Positions 33,399-46,298 of a DNA stretch of 64,000 bases are shown piece after piece. Source of the DNA: Gentiana macrophylla (taxonomy: Eukaryota; Streptophyta; Magnoliopsida; Gentianales; Gentianaceae); NCBI GenBank assembly GCA_026214975.1, contig CM047805.1, forward strand, positions 1,426,001 through 1,490,000, written 5' to 3'. Below the pieces are notes generated by a model, which did not search any database, had not been told where the DNA came from, and saw only the letters and a list, made by a program, of their open reading frames with translations. Position numbers and translations under genes: made by a program. Within the stretch, counting starts at the first letter, position 1. Every line of letters begins with the position of its first letter.

Positions 33399-36300
33399 AG
33401 ACTTTGATCGTCCCGAACAAAGCATCAATAAGTCATTTCCCAAGACAACATTTTCTATGGTCAAATCATACTTACACAAGAAACTGAAGTCAACTCATAC
33501 TAGTCATGCTCATAAGATATCCATTATTCACTACTGACTATGAATCGAAGTGATGTGTGCATGTGCATTTAGTTTTATATATTCGTGGCAAGATCAGAGT
33601 TTATGAAGACTTCGTAATCTCAACCCACCAACTTCAGTATTCATACTTCTTATGCCTTTTATTTTTTGAAGCACTAGAGCAATAAGCAAGAGCATATCTA
33701 TAGGGATTTTGGACTTGGAGACCGAGTACTACTCAAAGCCTCTTAAAAAGTTGAATTTCTTCAATTCTTTTCATATTTTTCAAATACTATCAATCTCAAG
33801 GAAGAAAACTTTTTAGAGTATCCCCCTATCTTAGATCATGTATAGCATCGAATATTACCACAAGCGCGGGGCTACTTTGGTAATGTTACTACAAGCCCAG
33901 TGTTATAACGCATTGTCATACACAGGTACGTCTCAAGCTTATTACTCCGCTTTTGTTGGCAAGAAGATAAGAATACATCAGCCAATAAGTATCGTCACTA
34001 AGTCTACATAACCAATCATCTATGCAATGTACACATAATTTCTTCAGTTATTATGATTTGCGCGGTATACTCGATTCACAGGTTGAGTAATTGAATAATA
34101 AATAACTACTTGCAAAAACGGGCATGAATATCCTTAAATTTACTTAACATAAGTATAAAATGATCACGTACTCATGAAACTTGGTTTCTTTCCTATCAAT
34201 TCTTAGCTAGGAACTCACAATTCTAAGGGTACGAGATAAATAATATGGTATTTATTCAATTTTTTCAATCATGTGCCGTTTCATTCAATTTTCAATTATA
34301 ACATAACATAGCTAAGTCTCCTACCCCCCACTTAAACATGGCATTGTCCTCAATGACAAAAATAAATGGGAATTTAAGAAAAAGACTTAGCTCTGGAAAT
34401 GGCTCTCAAGTAAAGGAACAATATCGGAGTAAATATCAGCACGTCGTGGAGAAGCAAGTGAAAACCTGTATAAGCAGACAAACTCCACGAAACCGTTAAT
34501 AACACCATGTCTATGGAAGTTATAGAATAATGTGGCAGTAATTAGGTATGAATACCGAAAAACATTTTAAGCCACTTTATTTTATACAACCAAAGACAAG
34601 AAAAATACTAAATAGAAAGAAAAATAAACATGCAACTAAAGATGGTAGTCTCCATCTAAAACCGGGTGGATAAGACAAAGATCAAAAAGCATAACCCCAT
34701 GTGGGAAAAACACGAGGTGGACTGCTCACAATGTATTCATTCCAAAGATAAAAGAGAAACTTGGTAAGGTATAACAGATTGAATGCGACCTATTGGCTAA
34801 AGATAAAATCAAACACTTAACGCATAAACTTCTCGCTTGCATTGGATATCAACAACTTAGGGAGATTGAACTACTCCTCGAAATGACTAATAACCCAATG
34901 TATCACGTAAAAGTCATAACCGCCATCAACAAGGTCGGATCGGTGGGATAGCGTAGAACAAAACTCATCATCTAGAAATGCCGGAACATGCGTAAAAGTG
35001 TAAAATTTAAAACTTCCGGTAAAAAGATAAGTAGTAATTTGATCGAACCAAAACCTTTAAAATCTAGCTAGGTTCAGAGCTACACTTACCCCAACTAGGA
35101 TCATGAAAATCAAAATGATAAAAAATAATCAACATAGCAATATTTCAAATTCCGCAACACAAAGTTATTTTGTAAACAAAATGGAGGTTGAGAGTAATGG
35201 ATGGGTTTAGAAAAACATACACATAAGGATGGGAAGAAAAGATAAAGGATGGTAAGAAATTGTGTTTATGGGTGGGTTGAAAATGGTTAAGGCATTGAGA
35301 ATTGTTTAAAGGAATGGGATTGGGTGGGAGAGTGAAACGGATGGAAAGAAAGAGAGGCGATGAAAGAATGGTTAGAAATGTGAACTGTTAAAGGCGATTG
35401 GTGAGAGGATCGAAAAGTTTGAAGGTGAAAAAGTGTAAAAGGAAAGGTAAGGATAATTGCAGAATGAATTGCACATCACTTTGGATTTTCACTTGGATCA
35501 CCTAAAAAGTTTTAGAATTTGACCAAGATTGTTCTTGTTCGCACCAATCATTCTTTGTTACATTTTCAATAATTCTCAAGCTCTCTTAATGCTTCCATCT
35601 TAAGGTTGTTTGCTAAATTTCTTTTTCTTTAGCAATTTCTTGACTCTCCTACGGAACTCTATTTCACGTGGCCTATATTGAGTAAAAAAGTTTTGCACAT
35701 CCTTAGCCCAATGGCCATCGGAACACGGCAAAATAAAAAACCTCAACATATTTCACGTTACTCTTATTTGACTCAAAGAAAACAAAACCTATAATCCTAA
35801 AAAGAAATCCTAAGGGTTTTAAAGAAGTAGTTCTGAGTTTAAAGTCCTCAGCTCGACTTTCCAAAAAGTATCCTTGTCAGTCATTATTCTTGGATCACGA
35901 GATATTGACCCCTCTTAGCACTATAAGAGGTGGGCTTGTTGCTTTTGCGGATTAATACCCTTCCCTTGGTTGTGAGACCTAGGAAACGACATTTATCCAT
36001 ACCATTTATCCAAAGCTCTTACCTCGGCTCTCGTTTTAGGAATTAGTGAATTCTAAGAAACTCGGTTAAAATTACGGTTTTGACCTTGACAATAAGAAAC
36101 AATGAATCAAAGTACTCCGAATAAGGTCGGTTATGTAGGCAAGCCTATGCCGCCTTATTCGTTGGAACATATGTGATGATTCAGTTAATCCACAAGATAA
36201 GCCCTGCTTAGCCCAAAGGCTTATCGGCTATGCTAAGTCTTGTCGAATCATTTGTAACGCACATCACACGTGGAGGGAGTTGATTGAGCCGAAGCTCGCT

Positions 36301-37332
36301 TTGAACTCGCCACCATGGTTAAACCATTTCCGAACCTATGTACAAAGATTCTTCGATTTCTAAATTGTCACACAAAGCGTAATCTCGCTTTTTGTTTAAG
36401 GTGGGTTCACCGAGAAGCCATCACCATAAACATCAACGAAAGCCGAAGATTGCGCTCTTTCAAAACTCAACGCCTTCTTTAGATTGTGAATGCTTAAACT
36501 ACACAATTTGTTGCTCCCATGGCCATGAGAGGCAATTTCATGCATAGGACCATGAGATTTTAAATGTAACTACGAGGAACTCTTTATTCACCGCTTCAAC
36601 AACTATCGCATGTTTCCTACACCCTCTAGATGAGATAGATTTGGGGCGTAACCTTCCACACTAATAAAATTATTCTTACAAACCAACTCCGGCTAAGATT
36701 CTTACTAAGATTCATGTATAGGCTAACTTATGCTCAAAAAACCAAAAGGTAATAAAACATAAGCAAAAAAAAGGGTAGTACCTTGCCTTCAACATTGTAC
36801 CACGAAGAATTTAAGCCTTTAAAATTTTTTCAGAGCCATCTTGGTGCTTTAAAGGTATTGCTTCCATTGCTTTTCCCATTGTAGATTCGTAGCTCCACAT
36901 GTTGTTGGGTTATTTTCACTTTGAAAATTATTGACTTGGATTATTGCTTCCTGGTTTCGCAGATGAAGAAAAATGCAGACCGTAGATCGATTTTAACATG
37001 GTTTCCATGCTTCTATCAGACTCTACGGATTAAACATACGAGGATAAACAGACACGCTAAATTCCGACTCAAAAACACAAATCGAAACCGTGTAAATGAT
37101 CAGGACAAAACAAAAATATTATAAGTGCTCGGTCGACCGAATGAGGTCTCTCGGTCGACCGGATAATTTTTTATTTATTTATTTTTTTTTTTTATTTTTA
37201 TTTTTTATTTTAAGTCGGAATTTTCGCATATGACAGCGCATAAAACGCAGGGACTCAAAACGTAAAAACAGACTCTAAAACAGAAAAACTCGACATGAAT
37301 AAGAAAATTATTTATATATAAAATTGACCGTT
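33399..37332 (-). other. Element B internal region, no coding frame recognised
   Basis: About 3.9 kb with only short frames and no gag, pol or ORF3 motif found on either strand. A second polypurine-like AAGTGGGGGGTAG sits at 34321-34333 (minus), preceded by CATTGAGGACAATGC. LTR-type words CTCGGTCGACCG occur at about 37130-37162, close to the primer-binding site. Confidence 0.65.
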
Positions 37333-37352
37333 GGTTCCCGGCAACGGCGCCA
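37333..37352 (-). other. Element B primer-binding site (tRNA-Asp type)
   Basis: The minus strand reads TGGCGCCGTTGCCGGGAACC, seven bases after the LTR end CGATCA. This is the best preserved Athila-type site in the window. Confidence 0.85.
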
Positions 37353-37732
37353 AAAACTTGATCGGGGTCAATCAGTTATAATATACTCGACCACCATAAA
37401 CCAAGATTAGCAAGAGGACTAGGCCCATCGTAGTATAAATGCTATAGTGAATCAAGGTCGATCCTACAGGTGGAACCAATTGTGGATCATCTTATATACA
37501 AACAATTAATTAAACATGTCAAGGACATAGAGGCGGCTCTACGACCAACATAAGACAAGAAAGGTAAAGACACGACTCGACACAACGTAATTAACCTCCC
37601 CAATTATAGTCTTTATCGCTTGGACCTAGATAATTTATATAATAAATCGAACTTATTAATCACAATCCGCTTGTATCTATCTTAGATTGGCTACGGAGTC
37701 ATCCTCTTTAACTTGACTTAGCACCGGTAAGT

Positions 37733-39783
37733 TGTTTAGTGGTCAAATTGTATGATTTTTAACGATATATTTTCTATCAATTTCCCTATATATGGATGTT
37801 TTCCATAGAAATCGAGCGTTATATTGAAATATTGAGTAAATGATGTTTTTAAGAGTTAAATTGCAAAACGAATTAATTATGTGCTTAAATGATGAATTTA
37901 TATTATTTTGGAATTATGTTACGCTTTGGTATGTTTGATCCTCTTGTAGATACTCATTGATGATGGAAAAGATGATTTTAGAGAGCTAAATTCGAAGTTG
38001 GAAAGAGCTAAAGAGATTTATGGAAGATTGGAAGATTAAGGAAAGAAATCAAGTTTGTGATCTTCAATTTGGATCAAGGCGTCCAAAGAAGTGAATCAAG
38101 CGCCCACCTGAGCGAAATCGGATCGTAGAGTTCAGAAACTTAGCGGACGGGCGTCCGGAGGAAGTGGACGGGGCGTCCAAGGCTTGAATGATCACCCCAT
38201 GTGCTTAGCTTGTAAAAATAAATATCTTGATATTTTCCTTAATATTCCAAGATATTCCTGGATATTTATTTGATCACAAAATAAATATCTTGGATATTTT
38301 CTCACCAAACTTGGAGCCCAAGGCCAAGCCAAATAATATGTTTTGAGTCCTAAAATATGGATTTTTGAGGAAGAGAAGAAGATGCCACGAGTTTACGAGA
38401 TCAACGGATCAATATTTTCCAACGCACTTCTACCGTAACCTGTTTTCGATAGAAATTTGACCCAACTTAGAGGCATTTTCAGGGGACGAGGTCTTGATGA
38501 AAGTTGTAGATACTGAAATGAGCTTTCCAACGCATTTTGAATCACATCAATCGGAGGTCTACAACTTAAGTTATGATTTTTTCTTCCAAACAGCTGAAAT
38601 TTGGACGAATTGGGAGATATTTGGCTCATTTCCTTGCATGTTACCTTCAATGATGGCAAAGATTCCTCCCCAACAAACTCCACATGCTTGTAACTAACTC
38701 TTGCATGACTCATCACCCCTACCCACCATATCCTAACAAACTAACAAACTCATCATTACATCCTAACAAACTTCTCACCTCCCTCAAATGCTACCTCCCT
38801 TATACACCTCCCTCAAATGATACCTTCCATATACACCTCCCATTATATATACACACCTCCATCACCACACAAAATATACACACTACCATTCACCTAAAAA
38901 AGAGCAGCCGCACTTCGAGGGGTTTGCGGCCGATCACCCGAGCCTTGTGCTCGGGTGATCCGGGTTAGATTAGGATGTCTTTTCTCGTTTTTTTTCATCG
39001 TTGATGCTTGAAGATCAACCCTTGTATAAACTATGTGAGTTTAATCTTTTTTTAATTTATTCAATCTCTAGTTTATTTTTATGATCTTTAATTTATCTTT
39101 TATCTTTCCATGAATTATGATGCTATGTGTGACTAGATCGAGAGATCGGTTACTAATCGTTGTCTAACGTGATGAGAATCGTTGTTAGGCTAGATCACCA
39201 TAGAAAGATAGGATCTTTAATCGTTAATTCGTGACAAGTTAATCGGTTAATTATCTAGGTTGTTAGATTCTAAAATACGAGAGTTAACTTGAATCTACAC
39301 CTTCGCTTTGTATGGAATATTGGTCTCAACATTCGGAAGAGGAGAGATCGATAATTGAATTCACTAAGGAATTAGGAATTCATAGCTTGAGATACTGGAT
39401 TCACTAAGAGATTAGGAATTTGTATCTCGTGTAAAGCGTGAAACCACAATTTGAATTAAAATCATGAGATGAACTAGATTGAGATCACTTAGTTTGTATT
39501 CTGCTTGATCCCATGTATCTTTAGCTTAGGTCGCTTTTATTGTTCTTAGCTTAGATTTATCTTATTTGTTCTATGTTTGTTTTTCCTTTATTTGTTTTCT
39601 TGAGTGATAATTTAGAGGAATTAATAAAATTAGATTCAACAGCCCCCAATTCCTGTGGATCGACCTTTTACTCATTACGCTTTACTAGCAATTACCCGAT
39701 ATTCGGTCGGTTAGGAGTTAGTTTGCATATAGGTTAGGGTTTTATAAATTGTTTTTGTTTAGTGATGCAAAATCCTCCAAACA
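37733..39783 (+). mobile_element. Solo LTR C (2051 bp), TSD TAAGT
   Basis: It starts TGTTTAGTGG and ends CTCCAAACA, flanked by TAAGT at 37728-37732 and 39784-39788. The flanking B sequence joins correctly when it is removed, judged against the solo LTR at 19173. Words GGACGGGCGTCC and GGACGGGGCGTCC lie at 38145-38178. TATA-like attatatatacac lies near 38842-38854, a strong hairpin at 38932-38960 and the U5 motif CCTGTGGATCGACC at 39652-39665. No coding content. Orientation is from the TATA and U5 positions. Confidence 0.88.
38932..38960 (+). other. Perfect 11-bp stem, 7-nt loop hairpin in solo LTR C
   Basis: GATCACCCGAG (38932-38942) and CTCGGGTGATC (38950-38960) flank the loop CCTTGTG. It lies about 90 bp after the TATA-like box, so it would be near the 5' end of the LTR transcript and inside its repeated R region. 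Confidence 0.8.
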
Positions 39784-41208
39784 TAAGTCACTAAATCACT
39801 GTGGTATTGTTACGTGACTTCGCGCTTTCGGTGCCTCCATCTCATATAACTCACACGCTACGACTTTCTAAGGATGCCGATATTAACCGTACACCTCGCC
39901 CAGGCAACATTCCTATGGTTAGCGTATTTCCTAAACGATTACTCAAGCTCTCGTCCCAACTAGCAATTACCAAGTTATAGTCTCATGCTAATCTACGACG
40001 ATGTATAATCAAAAAGCTAGCAATCCCCAAATATAAACCTACCTAGATAACGCCGAACGTCCAAGATCAATTCATGAGCCTACCTAAGAGTTTTATATTG
40101 GTATTTCCTTTTTTACACGTTTTAATTAAACTAAGCGAGTAACATAGCCATAGCCATACCTACTGAGATGATAAATTCTATTAAGTTAACCTAACCATAA
40201 AGACGTGGCTATTAACGGATAAAACAGGGCTCGGTCGACCGAATAGGTGGGCTCGGTCGACCGAGTGAACGCATTCGGTCACCCGAATCAATTTCGTCCC
40301 CAGATTACATCCCCGAACGATCTCTCGGCGCTTCATCATACGTAATGCAGTTAAGCAAGAATTGTCAAGCATTCATATAAACTAACTTAGATACACATTA
40401 ATTAAACAATGCAGATTCATGGATAGAAACTAAGTGTATGACGTAGGTTATGGGATCCTCATAGACAAGGCTTCGCCACATCCATAACGACATAACCTAG
40501 ATCTACATCATCTAGCTATGTTAACTAATTCAAACAATAAAGCATAATTGGGAGGGATTAATTACTTAAAAGAAAAGAAACAGAAAATAAAGGCTTACAT
40601 AATGCAAAATTTTAAATTGTCGGAAACACCCTCAATAAACTACATTGAATCAAGATATGAATAGAGTGATTTTATTGAATGATATTCTAAGGTATATGTT
40701 GGTGTATTACAATTTCTCGTAGCTGCTTGCTTATATAGAGGTTTTTGCCGACTTAGGGTGGTTCTAGAAGATAAGCACGATATAAGCCGGAAACCGCCTG
40801 GAAGTCGACACTGGTCGATCGGCTATAGCCTCGGCCGACCGAACCTAACATTTGCACACGTTAATCGCTTTTCTCGCCTATCTTGCTCCCCACTCCACGC
40901 TTGCGTGTTGATCTGATTTCTCTAATTTATCTCTTGATTAATGCTCCGATTTTCTTCCTTATTATCTTGAGATCCATTGATTGAATGACATTTATCCTCT
41001 CGATTTGTCGTGATCTACAAAATCAGCATTTATCGCACAATAAATCGGCTTTTAATAATGAAAACGGCTAAATACCAAATATCATATTAATAATCACTTA
41101 ACATTAAATAATAAATATAAGCATGTGATTTAATATGAAATATATATTATTAATCTCGATTTAAGGTTAACGTTGATGACTTTTACGGGTATAATTTGAC
41201 CGTCATCA

Positions 41209-42470
41209 ACCGTGTACCCAGGGAAGCACCCATACATGTCACCGTGATAGGAGATATTCCACCAGTGTATGTACTTCCAGCGACCAACATCTACCCTCCA
41301 CCAGTGACCCACCCTTCTCCACCAATTTTTCATCATCAACAACATCGGATATTTTACCCACCGCCAGTAGGTCACACTCCTCGACCTACTATACCTCATT
41401 CACCATGTTTTGATCATCAACAAGGCGTCGGTTACCCACCTTATGGTTTCTACCAACCACCACTGTACCCTCAGCAATAGCCTTACCACACACAAGCACC
41501 TTTTGGAAACCCTCTACTCTACTAACCAACCCTACCAGTTAGACCACCACTAGCTTATAAGCAAGTTCAGCCGGTTGATTGGTATTAAAAGTTGAAGAGG
41601 AATCGGGTTCAGGATTTTTATAGGAATGTAGAACCATCCCAGACTGATGCTTGGTTAAGAGGATTTGAGAAAGCATGCAGAAACGCTAATGTCCCTGAAT
41701 CTGAGATGGCCTAGTTGGCAGTTGGTTTTCTTTTGGGTGCAGCTGAAGCTTGGATCGATGCCATAGAGAGTAGTAATGGAAAAGTAAAAGATTGGGTTGG
41801 CTTCAAGGCTATGTTTTAGAATGAGTACTTCCCAGCAACAATGCAAGCAAACAAGGCAAGCCGCCTCTTAAGACTTAAGATGGGTGTTCATATGAGTATA
41901 TGATCAGATCTTAGTATACCAACAAGTTCAATGAGTTTGGAAGGTTTTACCTCGAGCTTATGAAGATCAAAGAGAGGAAGATGTCACTATACAATGATGG
42001 GTTATCCTACGAAATACAATCTGGCATGTTGGGTTTACCATAAGAACCATGGTGGAATTGTTATAAAGCTTTGGAAGTTGAGACTTTCAAGAAGAAACCC
42101 ACCGTTGTTAAGAGAAGTTTTGGGTCAAGCCAGGGTTATAGTCGGAGAGCACCCCAGCAAAAGGTGAAGAAGATGATGGCACCTTCGGCAGTTACACCGA
42201 CCACTGGTGCACCACAGTGCCCGAAGTGCAAGAGAATTCATGCTGGTGAGTGTCGAGCTAACGTAAATGGTTGTTTTCTCTATAGGGAACCGGGACATTT
42301 TCTAAGACATGTCCGACAAAGGGGTCTACAAGTGGTGAGAAGCAGGGAAGCGGAAAAGGCGGCCCAAGTCTCCTTGTTCGAGTGTTTACAGTGGATGCTG
42401 AGTATGCAGAACCGGATGATAATGTTATTTCAGGTACCTTTAATTGTTTATCCTAGTTTATTGTGAGTAC
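41209..42470 (+). pseudogene. Chromovirus gag, continued
   Basis: A Pro/His-rich stretch (41209-41480) ends in a stop. The gag core follows with DAWLRGFEKACRNANVPESEMA-like sequence in pieces, VGFLLGAAEAWIDAIESS, and EYFPATMQANKAS (about 41650-41860). The C-terminal part (42071-42466) has CPKCKRIHAGEC and a degenerate zinc knuckle in which the second Cys is Tyr (CFLYREPGHF). It is probably the right half of the gag started at 12684, split by elements A and B. Confidence 0.75.
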
Positions 42471-42534
42471 TTTTATAGCACGTTAAATCATGTTGTATTT
42501 GTATTTAAATAAATGAATCTACATCTTAGGTACA

Positions 42535-42830
42535 ATAATATTAGACAACTTAGCGGTTACGGCCTTGTTTGATACTGGAGCGTCTAACACGTTTGTGTCG
42601 TCTAAGATAGCTAAGAAGTTGAATCTACCTTCGAAAAGCTTAAGAAACACTTTGGAAATAACTACACCGCTAGGAAAGGCAACTAAGGTAACTAAGACGA
42701 TACCTCAAGTGGATGATCAAGTAGGATCATATCGATGTAAAAGTGACTTTACGGTTTTGAACTTTTCGGATTTCGATGTAATTCTTAGAATAGACTAGCT
42801 ATCCAAGAATTATGTTCACTTGGATTGTAG
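42535..42830 (+). pseudogene. Chromovirus protease
   Basis: The frame has ALFDTGASNTFVSSKIA, with the Asp-Thr-Gly-Ala active site intact, and ends near DFDVILRID followed by a stop, then SKNYVHLDC. An intron-like or decayed stretch separates it from gag. Confidence 0.8.
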
Positions 42831-43039
42831 AGAAAGAGAGTGACATTTAAAGTACCTGGAAATCATCTTAGGCTTATCAAGGTAATGTCTACAAGCCTTG
42901 TAAGAAGCGACATCCGATAATATCAGCAGTTAAGGCGATAAAAGCTTGTCAAAAGGGTTGTGAAGGCTACTTGTTATACACAAAGGGATGTGGAACAAGT
43001 GAAGCCTAAGTTAGAGGAAACCTCATAGTAAAGGAATAC

Positions 43040-43871
43040 CCAAAAGTATTTCCGTAAGAGTTAATGAGGAACATGCCGGATAGAGAGATAGAGTTTGAAA
43101 TCAAGTTTGTACCAGGAGCGGCACCAGTTGCTAAGGCACCCTATAGGATGGCACCGGCTGAATTGAAGGAGTTGAAAGCTCAACTTAAGGATATGCTCGA
43201 AAGGAACATAATTTAGCCTAGCACCTCACCTTGGGGAGCCTCTGTTTTGTTCGTTAAGAAGAAAGATGGTAGCATGAGGATGTGTATAAACTACCGAGCT
43301 TTGAATAACCTTACTATCAAGAATAAGTATCCTTTACCAAGGATTGATGATCTATTTAATCAGTTTCAAGGCAATAGAGTGTTCTCTAAGATTGATCTTA
43401 GGTCGTGTTAATACTAGTTGAAGATCAAGGTAGCGTATATATACAAGACGGCTTTCGTGATGAGGTATGGACATTATGAGTTCTTAGTCATGCCATTTGG
43501 ACTCACTAATTCTCCATCTGCATTTATGGATTTATTGCAGCGTGTTTTTATGCCATACTTTGACAAATTTGTGATAGTGTTCATAGATGACATCCTAGTT
43601 TACTCGAAGGATGAGAAAGAACACGAGGAACACCTAAGGATAGTTTTGAACACTTTGAAGAAGAACCATTTGTATGCTAAGCTCTCAAAGAGTGACTTTT
43701 AGTCGAATCAAGTTAGTTTCTTGGGTCATGTCATTTCTGGAGATGGCATTCAAGTTGATCCGGAGAAGATTGAAGCAGTTGAGAAATGGTACAGACCGAC
43801 TACAAGGTCGGCGTGAGAAGTTTTCTCGGTTTGGCTGGCTATTATAGGATGTTTGTGCAAGACTTCTCAAA
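43040..43871 (+). pseudogene. Chromovirus reverse transcriptase
   Basis: Motifs appear in order: [57 protein letters not shown] followed by stops, [16 protein letters not shown], and FIDDILVYS with both catalytic Asp present. [20 protein letters not shown] follows. Several in-frame stops (for example near 43217, 43410 and 43700) and a frame change near 43800 are seen. The protein is cut at FSKI by the insertion at 43877 and resumes with ATPLTRLT at 45696. Confidence 0.85.
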
Positions 43872-43876
43872 GATAG

Positions 43877-45693
43877 TGTTGGAAAGGTGTCCTAAACCCA
43901 ATCGGGTTGGACCGGATCCGACCGGGTCGGGTCGTTTATAGTCTATTTAGTTCATGTAATAACTTTATTATGATTAATAAAAGCACTTGTGTTATTATAT
44001 ATTGTTTATCTTCACATTATTTGTTGTGTATATATAGTAACGTCCCTAGTATCAATCTGTGATAGAGAAACCATGATAGTGATTATGGTTGATGAGGTCT
44101 CTAATCACTATAACAAGGTTGATACTTAAATGTGTCTAGTCTTATGTATTATCAAATGGGACATTGATAGTATAATCGATCTAGCACGTATTGGATGTCT
44201 TCTATCTTTTAGAAGATAGGATAGATCTCGCTCTATCGAAGTGTAGGGACACTTGACCGTGACGTGGACGTGTATTAGAGAATGCGACGTTAGGATCGAA
44301 CCCACTTACATTAAGTGTCACACTATGTGGTGGTTGTGTAATTATCCTTTGACCGAGTCTTCATGGCATCACGGTGTGGATTGTCATGCTTTGACACTAT
44401 TGAGATTTCTCCTAACCACGGGTCGATCATGCGGTAGTGATTGGGTATGATATTGAAGCATGCGGAGTATACATGATTGGTCGTCCGGGAATCGCGTATC
44501 CTATGATCGGGATTGAATATCCGAAATGGCCTTCTTATAAGAAATGTCTAGCTCTCGAGAATCTTTGCAAAGTGGGAGTAAATGTGTTATTCCGAGAGAG
44601 AGCATGATATCCAGATTATAAGATACGATCGTCAATGTATTGACACTTTAGAGATACGATCGTATGGATATTGTTACAATGATAGGATTGTAAGTTACAC
44701 GGTAATCGCTTCACATGAAAGGTAGTAGTCATTGCTTTTGACTCTTCCGATGATCGGGGTCACGGTGTGTTGCTGACGCTATCCCGTGATCGTTAGGTAT
44801 GAAGGGCATTTTAGTAAATTGCACTTTGTGTCTACGGCCAACATATTCGGAAGCCTATCGGGTCACACACATATGAACATCGAATCGATTAAAATGCGTT
44901 ATAGTTGATAACCAAATAAGGAAAGTTTATCTCTGACTATAAAGGTTATAGTGGTAAATTAATATGGTGGTATTTATTTATTATGAATAAATAAAAATAC
45001 AAGATATTAATTATATACAAATTATATTAATTAAAGAATATTCCGAAGTCAATTTGTTGACTAATGGGCGCCACTTTTAGTGTGTATGAGATACACTTGG
45101 ATTGTGCACTTTAATTAATAAAGATTGCCATAATATTAATATAAGATATTAATTGATTTTAAAAATAGATTTATGGTAATAAGATAATTATAATCAATAT
45201 GGGATATTGGGAAAATAAATTATAATTAAAGAGATAAATCAATCTAGTTGATTTTCCTTATTTTATTGGGAAAAGGTTTTCTTCTCCTCCACACCATACG
45301 GGCGCCCCAACCACTATATATGGGAGGTGGGTGTCAAGCTCTTTGATCATCACAATTGCAAGAGTTCATAATTCTTGTGTAAAATAGAGAGCCTTTCCAT
45401 AGTGAGTTTGTGAGGAAGAAAAGGTCCGGTCTAGCAAATGGAGTTTTTCCGATAGCAATCCAAGCGAGGATTCCGGCAAGGGGTTCGTGTGGATTAGCGA
45501 TAGAGGCCGGACGCGTGGGACGGCTTGCGCGATTGAACTACTCTCCGTTGGCGGTCAAAGCGACGATCTTATAGATCATCCGAGGTATAATCACAAACTA
45601 CTTAACGCGTGTTTATTGCATTAAACGAAGAACGATCCGAAAAGGAAATCAAAATTTTAAATTCCGCTGCGTTAAACTAGTGATTTCCTAACA
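43877..45693 (+). mobile_element. Solo LTR (1817 bp), probably Copia-type, TSD GATAG
   Basis: It starts TGTTGGAAAGG and ends TTTCCTAACA, so the ends form a short inverted repeat. It is flanked by GATAG at 43872-43876 and 45694-45698. Excision restores the RT/RNase H reading across the site. No coding content. A TATA-like ctatatatggg lies near 45314 and TTCCGCTGCG near the 3' end, as in many plant Copia LTRs. The superfamily is inferred; the solo LTR itself is clear. Confidence 0.88.
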
Positions 45694-45698
45694 GATAG

Positions 45699-46296
45699 CT
45701 ACACCACTTACCCGACTCACTCAAAATAATGTAAAGGTTGAGTGGACAAGTGAGTGTGAAGACGCTTTCCAGACTTTGAAAAGAAGTTGACTACATCCCT
45801 AGTTTTGGCAGTTTGAGAGATCTCTGATAATTACAACGTCTACACTGATGCCTCGGAACAAGGTTTAGGTTGTGTGTTGATGCAAGGAGGCAAAGTAATC
45901 GCTTATTCATCTAGACAATTAAAAGTGCATGAAAAGAATTATCCAACACACGACTTGGAGTTGGCAGCGGTAGTGTTTGCCTTAAAGATTGGAGGCACTA
46001 CTTGTATGGAGTTAAGGCTAGAATCTTTACAGACCACAAGAGCTTAAAGTATTTCTTCACTCAGGAGAATCTGAATATGAGACAGAGGAGATGGTTGAGT
46101 TCGTGAAGGATTACGACTTGGATATTCAGTACCATCCGGGTAAAGCCAATGTGGTTGCAGATGCCTTAAGTAGAAAACCAGTGTTTGCAGTTTCAAGCGT
46201 TGAAGATGTGGAAGAAAGGTTAGATGGGCTGATAATACGAGGTTTTGACCAGATTGAAGATCGACAGTTGATGAGAGACAAATTGTCGCTCATTAT
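45699..46296 (+). pseudogene. Chromovirus RNase H
   Basis: It has RLTQNNVKVEW, then [45 protein letters not shown], a frame change, [14 protein letters not shown] sequence and YHPGKANVVADALSRKPV. It is cut by the LTR of element D near 46,299. The integrase and 3' LTR are not in the window. Confidence 0.82.
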
Positions 46297-46298
46297 TA

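Larger units (their letters stand above)
32257..41208 (-). mobile_element. Element B: Athila-like LTR element with a non-coding interior
   Basis: On the minus strand the order is: 5' LTR (41208-37359, containing solo LTR C); primer-binding site (37352-37333); about 3.9 kb without a long reading frame; polypurine tract (33398-33385); 3' LTR (33384-32257, truncated). The two LTRs are very similar over about 1.1 kb. It looks like a non-autonomous derivative mobilised by an Athila relative. The 3' end was lost in the junction with element A. Confidence 0.82.
37359..41208 (-). repeat. Element B 5' LTR, split by solo LTR C
   Basis: Without the nested LTR and its duplication it is about 1.79 kb, close to the 1757-bp B-family solo LTR at 19173. 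It has the U5 motif CCTGTAGGATCGACC (37470-37456, minus) and word clusters at about 40230-40285 and 40812-40855. Confidence 0.85.
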
